From Hoyosella sp. YIM 151337 (lineage in GTDB: Bacteria; Actinomycetota; Actinomycetes; Mycobacteriales; Mycobacteriaceae), in assembly GCF_026041215.1 (NCBI RefSeq), contig NZ_JAPEIQ010000021.1, forward strand, positions 1 through 64,000: a stretch of DNA of 64,000 nt. The letters run 5' to 3'. Below, in pieces: positions 54,125 to 63,909 of this stretch (the stretch's first letter is position 1; each line of letters begins with the position of its first letter). Under the pieces are notes generated by a model. The model was given only the letters and a program-made list of their open reading frames with translations. It was not told the origin of the DNA and did not search any database. The position numbers were made by a program, and so were the translations under genes.

Positions 54125-57100
54125 CGGCCGCCCAGCACGCGATCTGGGTGGCACAATCTCTCAGCCCTTCCGTACCGTTCTCCGTCGCAGTCTGGGCTGA
54201 CCTTTCCGGCCCGATCGACCCGGTCCGGCTCCGCGCAGCAACACTAGCGGCGCTGCGCAGCGCCGAGTCGCCGCTGCAGGTAATTCAGCCCGGTGACGAA
54301 GGCGTGTGGCAGGTCCCCGTTGCCTTCTTAGAAGACACCTTTGTCCAGCTCGATTTCGGCGGCGTCTCTGATCCAGGAGCGGCGGCGCGGGCTTGGATGC
54401 ATAGGGACCTGAACACCCCGGTTGATGTGACCGCGGACGGACTCTGCAGGGTTGCGCTCGCTACAGTCGGCCCGGACCGGCACTTCTGGTACGCAAGATT
54501 CCATCACATCCTGCTCGACGGCCACGGAGCCGCTCAGATCCTGCGCCACATAGCCGCCCGCTATAACGGCGAACACCCACCTGCGATGACGCCGCTGCAC
54601 GGCATCGTCACGTCGGACGCCGCGTATTCCGCGAGCACGCGACATGAGCGTGACCGTGCGTTCTGGGCACGATATGTGGAGTCATTTCCCGAGCCGCTCA
54701 CCCTCGGGTCCCCCGCAGCGCAGTGCAGCGCTGTGAACCACACCGCCGCAGCGCCGCTGCCTCCGGGCATATCCTCACACACCACCGCACTGGCCGCACT
54801 CACCGCTTACCTGGGGCGGGTGACCGGTCGCCAGGACGTCGTCGTTGGCTTGCCAGTATCCGCTCGGACCTCAGCCGTGCTGCGCAACGGGGCCGGGATG
54901 GTCGCGAATGTTGTACCCCTGCGCGTCGCCGTCGACCCGGCGTCTGCGCTTACGGAACACAGCAGGGTGCTGCACTCGGAACTGGGTCGTGTACTGCGAC
55001 ATCACCGATTCCCGCAAGCCGAGATCCACAGTCTGCTCGCGCGGCCCGAATACGGCAGAATGTTCGGTCCCGCCGTCAACCTACTGCGTACCGGGGACGT
55101 GGTGACACTTGGGCAGGCCCGCGGAAGCGCCCACATCCTCTCGACCGGACCCGTCGACGATGTCGCGATCAACCTGTGTCTGACGCCCGCTGGAGTGCGG
55201 GCGGAGTGGGAAACGAACCCGTACCGGCACTCTCAATCGGACACCGATGCGTGGTGTGCCGATTTCGCAGACTTCGCCGGGTTCTATGCAACACACGGAC
55301 GCGGCCGCACGCTCGGCACTGTCAGCCGAATCAGCGGGCGTCGCGCCGCGGCTCTGGCCAGGAGCGGACTCGGCGCGCCCGCCCGTCATGACACGACAGC
55401 GGACGTGATCGCTCAAATCGGACAGGTAGATCCAACGGCAATCGCCGTTGAGACGACACACGGCACACTCACCTACGGCCAGCTGCGCGATCACGCCAGG
55501 AAACTCGCAGACCGACTCGGACAAAACGGCGCGGGCCCCGGCGCCGTGGTCGCTTTGCACTTGCCCCGTTCACCCGAGTGGATTATCGCCATGCTCGCGG
55601 CATGGACTGCCGGGGCTGGCTACCTGTCGCTCAGCCCCGACGATGCGCCTGAATACACCGCGACAGTCGCGCGCGCAGCGGGCGTACACGTGACCGTCGG
55701 CCCCGGCCTTACGATCGGCACAGCGGTGCACACGCCGACGGCCGTGTCCCCCGCCGGCATCGCATGGGTGGTGACGACGTCCGGGACATCGGGACAACCC
55801 AAAACGGTCCGGGTGCCGCAGGCCGCCGCCATCAACACCGTCACGTGGTACCGCGACGAAGTGGGAATCACCGGGGCAGATCGGGTTTTGGTCGCCAGCG
55901 CACCGACCTTTGACCTTACACAGAAAAACATCTGGGCAGCACTCACCTGTGGTGCCACGCTCCTGCTCGCGGCTCCCGCGTTCGACCCCGCCGAGGTTGT
56001 GCGGCTGGCGGCAGCAAAGGCAGCGACGGTTCTGAACCTTGCCCCCTCAGCGCTGCGGGTCGTGCAGGAGGCCGATACTAGCCGCACGCTGCACCGGCTG
56101 CGCGTACTTATACTGGGCGGCGAGGCTCTGCATCTCGCTGAGGTTGCGCCGCTTCGCGCTTCCGGTGTGCGCGTTATCAATTCGTACGGCCCATCGGAGG
56201 CCGCGGACGTCGTGTGCGCTGCTGATGCCCCCATGAGCTGCTCTCCGCGCCCGCAGGCGAGCGTCCCCATCGGCCGTCCACTGCCTGGGGTGCGGCTCCA
56301 CGTCCTCGATTCAGCGTTGCACCCAGTGGGGTCCGGCCAGACCGGCGAACTGTATATCGGCGGTGTCTGTCTGGCCCATGGCTACACCGACGCGCCTCTC
56401 ACCGCGCAGCGTTTCATCGCGAACCCGTTCGGCAGTGGTGAACGTTTGTACCGCACTGGGGATTTGGCACGGTGGGGCGCGGATGGCCAGCTGGAGTTCC
56501 GTGGGCGCACTGATCTCCAGCTCAAGGTGCGCGGCGTGCGCGTCGATCCGGAAGCCATCGAATCATTGTTGCGCGGACAACCTGGTGTGGAAGACGCGGT
56601 AGTCGTCGTTCGTCCCCGCACTGCCGCCGTGGTTGCCTATGTGACTACAGGAGCCACCGCCGTAAATACCGATGCTCCCCAAAACCTGCTGGCCGATCAG
56701 CTTATTCGAACACTCTCGACTCAACTGCCGCGCCATATGGTTCCCTCGATAGTGGTACCGATGCGTGAATTTCCGCTGACACGCAGCGGAAAGATCGATC
56801 GCGCAGCACTTCCCGCACCGCCGTCAGCGCCCGCGCGGGCTCCTGAGACGCGCGCTGAACGTGTCCTCTGCGAGGCCGCAGCGGACGTGCTTGGACTCCA
56901 ATCCGTGAACCCAGGGGACGCCTTCTTCGTCCTCGGTGGCGACAGCATCCTCGCGCTGCAGTTAGTGGCGCGCGCCCGCTCCCTTGGCATCCTCATCACG
57001 ACGCGGGACGTTTTCGAGCAGCGCACGCTGGCGCGTATCGCGAGCGTATCCAGCTGCGTTGCGCCCGTACCCGGGCTCGCCGAGCTCCCAGGTGCTGGGA

Positions 57101-60100
57101 CCGGATGGGCTCCCCTCACCCCGATCATGAAGTGGCTGTTTGAGCGTGGCGGGCAAGCCGACCGCTGCACGCAGGCCGTACTGCTGCACGCGCCCTCCGA
57201 GTTGACCGCGACGACGCTCACGGCAGCGCTACGGACACTGCTCGATCATCACGACATCCTGCGGGCGACCATCACTGCGAACGGCATCCACATTCCTCCC
57301 TCCGGCACGCTGAGCGCGAAAAGCCTCGTCAAGGTAGTCGACTCCCACGCCCCTGGTACACCATTCTCGACCTGCGTCCACAGCGAATTGCATGACGCCG
57401 CGGCACGGCTGAACACGGAACGTGGCGTATTGCTGCAGGCCGTGTTGTTCACGAACGGCGAGCGAGACGGCGACAGCCACGTGTTGCTTGTCCTCCATCA
57501 TTTCGCCGTCGATGGAGTGTCGTGGCGCATCCTGATCCCGGATCTCGCTGCGGCCTGGCTAAGTACACAACATGCTGCGCCACCGCAGTTGCCACCAGCT
57601 GGCACCTCCTTCCGCCGCTGGGCACACGGTCTCGCACAAGGCGTGTCACATCGGCGCAGCGAAATCAGCGATTGGCGGTCAGTGATCAGCGATGACGGCT
57701 GGCACATCGGTCGTCGCCCTCTCGACCCCCGGATCGACACCTGTGACACGGTGGCACGACTGGAATTCACGCTCCCCCCGGAACTCACAGACCTCGCGCT
57801 GCGGGTAGCAGCCGAGTCGGTACACGGCACCGCTGAGGACGTCCTCATTGCCAGCCTGGCAATCGCGATCCTCTCCTGGCGGCGGCGCGGGCGCATCACA
57901 GTGATGGCTGAACGGCACGGACGTGACGAAAACGCGGTGCCCGGCGCTGATCTCAGCCGTACCGTTGGGTGGTTCACCTCGCTCGTCCCGGTAGTCGTCG
58001 AACTTGGTGCTATCGATGTCCGCGATGCCCTTCGGGGCGGCGAGGCCGCGGGTACCGCGCTCAAGCGGGTGAAAGAGCAGTTACGTGCGCACCACGGCAC
58101 CGGTATCGGCTACGGCATGCTGCGCTACCTGGCGGACGATACGGCGCTGGACGCGCCGCCGCCGCAGATACTCGTGAATCACCTCGGTCAACTCGGCCCG
58201 TTCACCCCCGGTGACTGGGCGCCTTCTTCCGCGGCGGGCGTTCTGCTCGCGACCACAGACCCCGCGAGTGCGGCGCCAGCCGCACTCGAAGTGACATCAT
58301 ATGTGGCTGTAGAACACTCGTTGCGGCAGTTGGTAATTCAGCTCGGCTATGTCACCACGCTGCTTAGCAGTGACGATGCTGAGCAGCTCGCGGCACACTG
58401 GCGATCCGCCCTTCACGGTATCGCGCTCTACGCCCAATCACCGGAGGCAGGCGGGCTTACGCCATCCGATGTCCTTGCCACCGTTACACAGACCGAACTA
58501 GACACCCTCTGCTCGGAATACCCTGGAACAGAAGATATCTGGCCGCTCACCCCGCTCCAGGAGGGCTTGCTCTTCCAAGCGCAGCTCGCCGGTGAGGAAG
58601 CTGACCCGTACGTCGTACAGGTCATCCTCGAGATCGGGGCCACCCCCGATCCCCTGCATCTCGAACGAGCATTCACCGTGTTGCTCGAAAGGCACCCCCA
58701 ACTCGGGGTATCGTTCGCGACAACCGCCAGCGGGCACCCTGTTCAAATCATCGCTGGCGGGGCTCGCGTTCCAGTACACGTGGTGGATCTGGCGGCCGGA
58801 CATGATGCCGCCGAGCCTGAGACAGCATTACGACGGGCTATTGATGCAGATAGAGCCACTCCGTTCAATCTGGCTAAGGGCCCGCCCATCAGAGTGACTT
58901 TGATCCGGTCCGGCAGCCGCACGGGCGGTCAGGACCGTCACTGTCTGGTTCTGACCCACCATCACATCATCTTGGACGGGTGGTCGACACCGCTATACCT
59001 GCGGGAGGTGTTCGCTGCGTGCCACGCGGGGCGCAACACCACCGTGCCGCCGCTACGGAGATACCTCGAGTGGCTGGATACGCGCGACCGCGAAACCTCA
59101 CTCCGGGCCTGGCGCGGGGCGCTCCGGGACATCGAATCACCAACGTTGCTCGCTGCTGAGCCGGCGACGGCGACGCGCAGCGAGCTGCGACACACCTTCG
59201 ATGCCACCACCACGGCTGCGGTGAGTGCCCTCGCGCGGCGGTGCTGCGTCACCGTAAGTACGGTTGTACAGGCCGCCTGGGCCTTCGCACTGGCAGCCGA
59301 AACTGGTGAGCAGACTGTCGTTTTCGGTACGGCTGTGTCAGGCCGGCCACCGTCAGTGAGTGGCGTTGAGGAGATGATCGGACTTCTTATCAACACTGTT
59401 CCCGTTGCGCTGCGCATCCATCCGGGCGAGACGTTCGCCGAGCTGCTCACTCGCTTTCAGAAAGAACAAGCAAACCTGCTCGAGCACCACCACACCAGCC
59501 TTGCCGAAATCCACTCGATTGCGCCTGCCGCACGGTTCGATTCGCTGCTCGTGTTCGAGTCGTACCCCGTTGAACCGGCGCAGCCCTTCGCCGCAGCGCC
59601 GTGGCGCGTCAACTCGGCGGATGTGCGCGACGGATCGCACTACCCGTTCACGCTCGTGACCTTCACTGGTCAGCAGTTGGCGCTGGAGGCCCGCTTCGAT
59701 GAGGGATCCGTGACCCGCGCGCGAGCCCAGCGACTGGTGCAGCGCGTCGCCCGGCTGCTGGAAAGCGCTGACAACCTCGACGATCAGCTCGTGGGTGCCT
59801 TCGATGTTTGTTCCACCGAAACGGCTCATCTCAAGCCAGTTCGCGGCGCTGACGGTACGCCGCCCGTACCGTTAGCGCACCTATTCGGTGCGGCCGTCGC
59901 ACAGCACGCGGACCGCATCGCGATCGTCGACGGCGCCCGAACACTGACGTACCAGGAACTCGACGAGTGGTCGACGCGACTCGCGCGCTGCCTGCAGGCC
60001 CGCGGTGCCGGTCCAGAAGTGGTTGTAGCCATTGCCGTACCGCGCTCCGCCGAGTACGTGGCCGCGATGCTCGCGGTCACGAAGACCGGCGCGGCGTTCC

Positions 60101-62970
60101 TGCCGGTTGACCCTCACTACCCCCAGGCTCGGATCACGATGCTGCTCGAGGACTCTGGCGCCGCACTGGGCATCACCATGGCCGCGCAGCACACGCTACT
60201 TGTGGGCCGCGCCGAGTGGATGGTGCTTGATTCACCCGTCGTCGAGCACGAGTCACAGGATCAGAACACCGGCGCGCTGCCCGTCGCTACCCACCCCGAT
60301 AGTGCGGCATACGTCATCTACACATCCGGATCGACAGGCACTCCGAAAGGCGTTGTTGTCACGCACCGCGGGCTGGCGAGCTTCACACAAGAACAGTTCG
60401 AACGCTACGACATGCAGAGCGACTCCCGGATCCTGCATTTCGCGTCACCGAGTTTCGACGCGTCCATCCTGGAATTTCTGCTGGCATTAGGAGCTGGCGC
60501 GACGCTGGTGATCGCGCCCGAAGGTATCGCTGGTGGCGCGGAGCTCACACAACTCCTGCTAGCTCAGCGCGTCACACATGCGTTTCTCACGCCGGGAGTC
60601 CTTGAGACACTCGGCGGGTCTGAAGCGAGCGCAGACCTCTCGTCTCTTCAGACACTCATCGCTGGCGGCGAGCCCGTTCCAGCACAGATAGTGACCGACT
60701 GGTCCTGCGGGCGCCGGTTCTTCAACGGTTACGGACCCACCGAAACCACGATCATGGCAACAATTTCGGATGCGCTGTGGGTCAGCGGTGTGCCCGTGAT
60801 CGGCCCACCAGTACGCGGCGCGTCCGTCGCTGTACTGGACTCAGCACTGCGACCGGTACCGGAAGGGGTCCCGGGTGAGCTCTACATCATGGGGGCAGGC
60901 CTAGCACGGGGTTACCACGCCCGATCCGGCCTCACCGCCACCCGTTTCATCGCAAGTACCTGTGGACAGCCAGGCGAGCGCATGTACCGAACCGGCGATC
61001 GGGGCATCTGGCTGCGTGATTCGGACGGACAGCTGACGTTGCAGCACATCGGCCGCACCGATGCTCAGGTGAAGCTGCGTGGCTTCCGTATCGAACTCGG
61101 TGAAGTGGATGGCCATTTGCGGGAACACCCGGCGGTTCGCTCCGCGGCGACAGTGCTCGCCACCGGTCCTGACGGCACGGACTTTCTCGCGTCCTATGTC
61201 GTCACGAGCGACAGCCGCTGCGACGCGGAAGTCCTCAGGCGTTTCCTCCGCCAACGTGTACCGTCCCACCTCGTACCCGCCGCTATCAGCATTCTCGACG
61301 AACTGCCCCTCACCGCGAACGGCAAGGTCGACCGCCAGCGGCTGCCCAGCCCTGCTGCCGAAAAACCGGCAGGCGGCGCGACCGCGCCACGCAATGCGGC
61401 TGAGGCGGCCGTGGCCAACGCGTTCGAAAGAGTCCTTCTGCGCGCCGTGCCGGGCGTCGAATGTGAATTTTTTGACCTCGGCGGTAATTCGCTGTCTGCC
61501 ACAAGGGTCATCGCGCAGGTAAATGACGCCCTTCGGGTCCAGCTCGGCGTCCGCGACGTTTTCGACAATCCCACCGTCGCGGCGCTTGCCGCGCGAGCCA
61601 CTGCCAGCCAGACGGGCACCCCGAACGCCGACACTTCGGGCGGCGGTGGTCCCGAAAACACACGCCCCGCCCATATTCCGCTCGCACCGTCACAGCAGCG
61701 CATCTGGTTCGCTAACCGGCTCGACGCGAACTCCCCGGCTTACAACGTGGCGTTCACGCTGACACTGACCGGTGACGCAGACAGTCTTGACCTCGCCGCG
61801 CTCCACACTGCTCTCACGGATCTCTGTGCCCGGCACGATGTGCTGCGCACCATCTACCCGGACACGCCCAGCGGACCCACACAGCACGTTCTTCCGCCCA
61901 CACCACCGCGCCTTGAAGTCGTCACCGTGGGGACTGCCGAGCTCGAAGAGCTTCGCGACTCGGCCGTAAACCGCGGCTTCGATATCAGCCGTGCCGCGCC
62001 CTTCCGGGCGGTCCTGTTTGACACGGGAGATCCGGGAGTATGGGTATTGCTGATTGTGGGCCATCACATCGCCATCGACGGCGCGTCGCTTGCGCCGCTG
62101 GCCCGCGACCTCATCACTGCCTACGTGGCACGCCGAGCGGGGAAGGAGCCCGCTTTCCCAACGCTGCCACGACAATTCATCGACTACGCGCTGTGGCACC
62201 GCCGCATGCTGGGTTCACCCGCTGATCCGAGCAGCCTCGCTGCTCGCCAACTCGCCTTCTGGACGCGCACCCTCGACGGATACACACCACGACCGTTGCT
62301 CCCCGAAACTGCCACCGGGGCATCCACACGCGCCGAAATCGTCGAATTCGCCATCGGTGCAGCCGTGTGTGACAACATCTCAGCACTTGCACGCGCAACG
62401 GGTACCTCGCCGTTCATGGTGCTGCACGCGACGCTCGCCCTTCTGCTCGCCCGGGTCAGCGGCCAGCACGACATTGTCATCGCCACTCCTGTGCACGGGC
62501 GTGGCGGCCCCGAGTTCGACGACCTAGCAGGGATGTTCGTCAACACGGTCGCGCTCCGCAGCCGTATAGCCCCCTCGGGCACATTCCGTGATGTCCTGAG
62601 TGACACACGAGCGGCCGCGCTAGCCGCGTTCGACAACGCGGACGTCCCGTTTGACACCGTGGTGAAGGAATGCAGACTGTCCCAAACTCGGTTCGCTGAC
62701 GTCATGCTGACTCTGAACAACACCGGACCAGTGGACATATCGCTGCCGGGGCTCACCGTGACTGCGCAGCCTGCGGCAGTCGCGGCGGTGAAGAATGGTG
62801 TGACGATCGAGGTGACTGAAGAGCATTCGGCCACGGGTGACGTCCGCGCTCTCGCGGTGCGCGTAATTTACGACGCTTCCCGATTCCACGCGGCTGCGAT
62901 GGCGCGCTTCGCGCAACGTTACCAGCGGATGCTGCGAACGGTGGCCGCAGAGGCTGGCTCAGCGGGATAG
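54082..62970 (+). CDS. Non-ribosomal peptide synthetase, C-A-T-E-C-A-T-C
   Basis: A 2,962-aa NRPS. C1 (HHxxxDG at 141-147) is followed by A1 (about 450-925; TSGTSGQPKTV, YRTGDLARW), T1 (Ser955 in LGGDS) and an epimerisation domain (HHxxxDGVSW at 1139; VGWFTS). Next come C2 (H1627-H1628), A2 (about 1925-2410; YTSGSTGTPKGV), T2 (Ser2470 in LGGNS) and terminal C3 (H2661). All active sites are intact. It would join two residues, the first as the D-form, onto something presented to C1. The 10-residue codes read by eye are DLKNIGSDVK (A1) and DALFIGGIMK (A2, hydrophobic residue likely); both are tentative. There is no thioesterase, and no MbtH or loading gene nearby. Confidence 0.9.
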   Translation: MHAHVHDPPARLPLTAAQHAIWVAQSLSPSVPFSVAVWADLSGPIDPVRLRAATLAALRSAESPLQVIQPGDEGVWQVPVAFLEDTFVQLDFGGVSDPGAAARAWMHRDLNTPVDVTADGLCRVALATVGPDRHFWYARFHHILLDGHGAAQILRHIAARYNGEHPPAMTPLHGIVTSDAAYSASTRHERDRAFWARYVESFPEPLTLGSPAAQCSAVNHTAAAPLPPGISSHTTALAALTAYLGRVTGRQDVVVGLPVSARTSAVLRNGAGMVANVVPLRVAVDPASALTEHSRVLHSELGRVLRHHRFPQAEIHSLLARPEYGRMFGPAVNLLRTGDVVTLGQARGSAHILSTGPVDDVAINLCLTPAGVRAEWETNPYRHSQSDTDAWCADFADFAGFYATHGRGRTLGTVSRISGRRAAALARSGLGAPARHDTTADVIAQIGQVDPTAIAVETTHGTLTYGQLRDHARKLADRLGQNGAGPGAVVALHLPRSPEWIIAMLAAWTAGAGYLSLSPDDAPEYTATVARAAGVHVTVGPGLTIGTAVHTPTAVSPAGIAWVVTTSGTSGQPKTVRVPQAAAINTVTWYRDEVGITGADRVLVASAPTFDLTQKNIWAALTCGATLLLAAPAFDPAEVVRLAAAKAATVLNLAPSALRVVQEADTSRTLHRLRVLILGGEALHLAEVAPLRASGVRVINSYGPSEAADVVCAADAPMSCSPRPQASVPIGRPLPGVRLHVLDSALHPVGSGQTGELYIGGVCLAHGYTDAPLTAQRFIANPFGSGERLYRTGDLARWGADGQLEFRGRTDLQLKVRGVRVDPEAIESLLRGQPGVEDAVVVVRPRTAAVVAYVTTGATAVNTDAPQNLLADQLIRTLSTQLPRHMVPSIVVPMREFPLTRSGKIDRAALPAPPSAPARAPETRAERVLCEAAADVLGLQSVNPGDAFFVLGGDSILALQLVARARSLGILITTRDVFEQRTLARIASVSSCVAPVPGLAELPGAGTGWAPLTPIMKWLFERGGQADRCTQAVLLHAPSELTATTLTAALRTLLDHHDILRATITANGIHIPPSGTLSAKSLVKVVDSHAPGTPFSTCVHSELHDAAARLNTERGVLLQAVLFTNGERDGDSHVLLVLHHFAVDGVSWRILIPDLAAAWLSTQHAAPPQLPPAGTSFRRWAHGLAQGVSHRRSEISDWRSVISDDGWHIGRRPLDPRIDTCDTVARLEFTLPPELTDLALRVAAESVHGTAEDVLIASLAIAILSWRRRGRITVMAERHGRDENAVPGADLSRTVGWFTSLVPVVVELGAIDVRDALRGGEAAGTALKRVKEQLRAHHGTGIGYGMLRYLADDTALDAPPPQILVNHLGQLGPFTPGDWAPSSAAGVLLATTDPASAAPAALEVTSYVAVEHSLRQLVIQLGYVTTLLSSDDAEQLAAHWRSALHGIALYAQSPEAGGLTPSDVLATVTQTELDTLCSEYPGTEDIWPLTPLQEGLLFQAQLAGEEADPYVVQVILEIGATPDPLHLERAFTVLLERHPQLGVSFATTASGHPVQIIAGGARVPVHVVDLAAGHDAAEPETALRRAIDADRATPFNLAKGPPIRVTLIRSGSRTGGQDRHCLVLTHHHIILDGWSTPLYLREVFAACHAGRNTTVPPLRRYLEWLDTRDRETSLRAWRGALRDIESPTLLAAEPATATRSELRHTFDATTTAAVSALARRCCVTVSTVVQAAWAFALAAETGEQTVVFGTAVSGRPPSVSGVEEMIGLLINTVPVALRIHPGETFAELLTRFQKEQANLLEHHHTSLAEIHSIAPAARFDSLLVFESYPVEPAQPFAAAPWRVNSADVRDGSHYPFTLVTFTGQQLALEARFDEGSVTRARAQRLVQRVARLLESADNLDDQLVGAFDVCSTETAHLKPVRGADGTPPVPLAHLFGAAVAQHADRIAIVDGARTLTYQELDEWSTRLARCLQARGAGPEVVVAIAVPRSAEYVAAMLAVTKTGAAFLPVDPHYPQARITMLLEDSGAALGITMAAQHTLLVGRAEWMVLDSPVVEHESQDQNTGALPVATHPDSAAYVIYTSGSTGTPKGVVVTHRGLASFTQEQFERYDMQSDSRILHFASPSFDASILEFLLALGAGATLVIAPEGIAGGAELTQLLLAQRVTHAFLTPGVLETLGGSEASADLSSLQTLIAGGEPVPAQIVTDWSCGRRFFNGYGPTETTIMATISDALWVSGVPVIGPPVRGASVAVLDSALRPVPEGVPGELYIMGAGLARGYHARSGLTATRFIASTCGQPGERMYRTGDRGIWLRDSDGQLTLQHIGRTDAQVKLRGFRIELGEVDGHLREHPAVRSAATVLATGPDGTDFLASYVVTSDSRCDAEVLRRFLRQRVPSHLVPAAISILDELPLTANGKVDRQRLPSPAAEKPAGGATAPRNAAEAAVANAFERVLLRAVPGVECEFFDLGGNSLSATRVIAQVNDALRVQLGVRDVFDNPTVAALAARATASQTGTPNADTSGGGGPENTRPAHIPLAPSQQRIWFANRLDANSPAYNVAFTLTLTGDADSLDLAALHTALTDLCARHDVLRTIYPDTPSGPTQHVLPPTPPRLEVVTVGTAELEELRDSAVNRGFDISRAAPFRAVLFDTGDPGVWVLLIVGHHIAIDGASLAPLARDLITAYVARRAGKEPAFPTLPRQFIDYALWHRRMLGSPADPSSLAARQLAFWTRTLDGYTPRPLLPETATGASTRAEIVEFAIGAAVCDNISALARATGTSPFMVLHATLALLLARVSGQHDIVIATPVHGRGGPEFDDLAGMFVNTVALRSRIAPSGTFRDVLSDTRAAALAAFDNADVPFDTVVKECRLSQTRFADVMLTLNNTGPVDISLPGLTVTAQPAAVAAVKNGVTIEVTEEHSATGDVRALAVRVIYDASRFHAAAMARFAQRYQRMLRTVAAEAGSAG

Positions 62971-63813
62971 CCGACTCTCGATTGCTTCCATCCGGGCATT
63001 CATGCTGCGCAACAGGTCGAGCATTTCCTCGCGCTCCTCGTGCGCGATCTTGTCTGCTTTCGCACGTTCGGTGCGCTGTTCCATTTCGTGCACCTCTTGT
63101 GTCGCACTGACGATGATGGCGATGAAGAGGTTCAGCACCATGAAACTCGAAATCAGAATGAAGGGCACGAAATAGACCCACGCGTACGGGAACTCTGTCA
63201 TCACCGGTCGCGCGATACCCATGGACCAGCTTTCCAGGGTCATCACTTGGAAAAGGCTGTAGATGCTGCGCCCAAGCGTGCCGAACCACTCGGGGAATCG
63301 CTCACCGAACAGCTCCGTGCCCATCACGCCGAAGATGTAGAACATCATGAGCAGCAACGCGGCGGACCAGCCGATTCCCGGCATCGCCTGCATCAGCGAT
63401 TCCACCAGCATGCGCAGTCGTTTTACCGTCGACAGCAAGCGCAGCACACGCAAAATGCGCAGTGTGCGGAGGATAGCGAGCGGCCCGGACGCGGGAATCA
63501 GCGATATCGCGATGATGAGAAAGTCGAAGATGTTCCAGCCGGATTTGAAGAATCGCGGACCGAACGCCACGAGCTTAATGAGTATCTCGATGACGAAAAC
63601 AGCAAGGATCGACTGGTTGAGTGCCATGAGAATAGACCCGGCCGCCTCGCGTGCCGAGTCCGAGGTTTCGATCCCCAAGATGACAGCATTGATAAGAATC
63701 AGGGCAGTAATAATTCGCCGGGCTGTCTGGGACTCGATGCCCTCACCGAGTCGGACGCGCCACCCGGGTCCACCAGGCTGCATCACTGTCCGGTTCTCCG
63801 TCTGTACTGCCAT
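62959..63813 (-). CDS. Bacterial voltage-gated sodium channel (NaChBac-like)
   Basis: A 284-aa six-helix channel subunit. S4 (about 114-135) has arginines every third residue (R116, R119, R122, R125). The pore helix is followed by TLESWS at 192-197, close to the NaChBac filter TLESWAS, which favours sodium. S6 is LISSFMVLNLFIAIIVSA, with a C-terminal coiled coil (EMEQRTERAKADKI; LLRSMNARMEAIESRL). One subunit would form a homotetramer. Its 3' end overlaps the convergent NRPS by 12 bp. The start at ATG 63813 has no strong ribosome-binding site. Confidence 0.88.
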   Translation of the reverse strand: MAVQTENRTVMQPGGPGWRVRLGEGIESQTARRIITALILINAVILGIETSDSAREAAGSILMALNQSILAVFVIEILIKLVAFGPRFFKSGWNIFDFLIIAISLIPASGPLAILRTLRILRVLRLLSTVKRLRMLVESLMQAMPGIGWSAALLLMMFYIFGVMGTELFGERFPEWFGTLGRSIYSLFQVMTLESWSMGIARPVMTEFPYAWVYFVPFILISSFMVLNLFIAIIVSATQEVHEMEQRTERAKADKIAHEEREEMLDLLRSMNARMEAIESRLSR

Positions 63814-63909
63814 GTGTGTCGACCACCCCTTGTTTCCCTGCGCGCGGAGCTTAGCGGAAAATCCGGCGCCAGGGCATTTGGGCCGTGCACAGCCGCTAGC
63901 ATCGGGGGC

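Noticed and set aside
54082-62970. A siderophore role for the NRPS
   Set aside because: No salicylate, catechol or hydroxamate biosynthesis genes, no cyclisation domain and no iron-box-like site were seen; the nearest FecCD-type transporter is B12-riboswitch-controlled and over 33 kb away.
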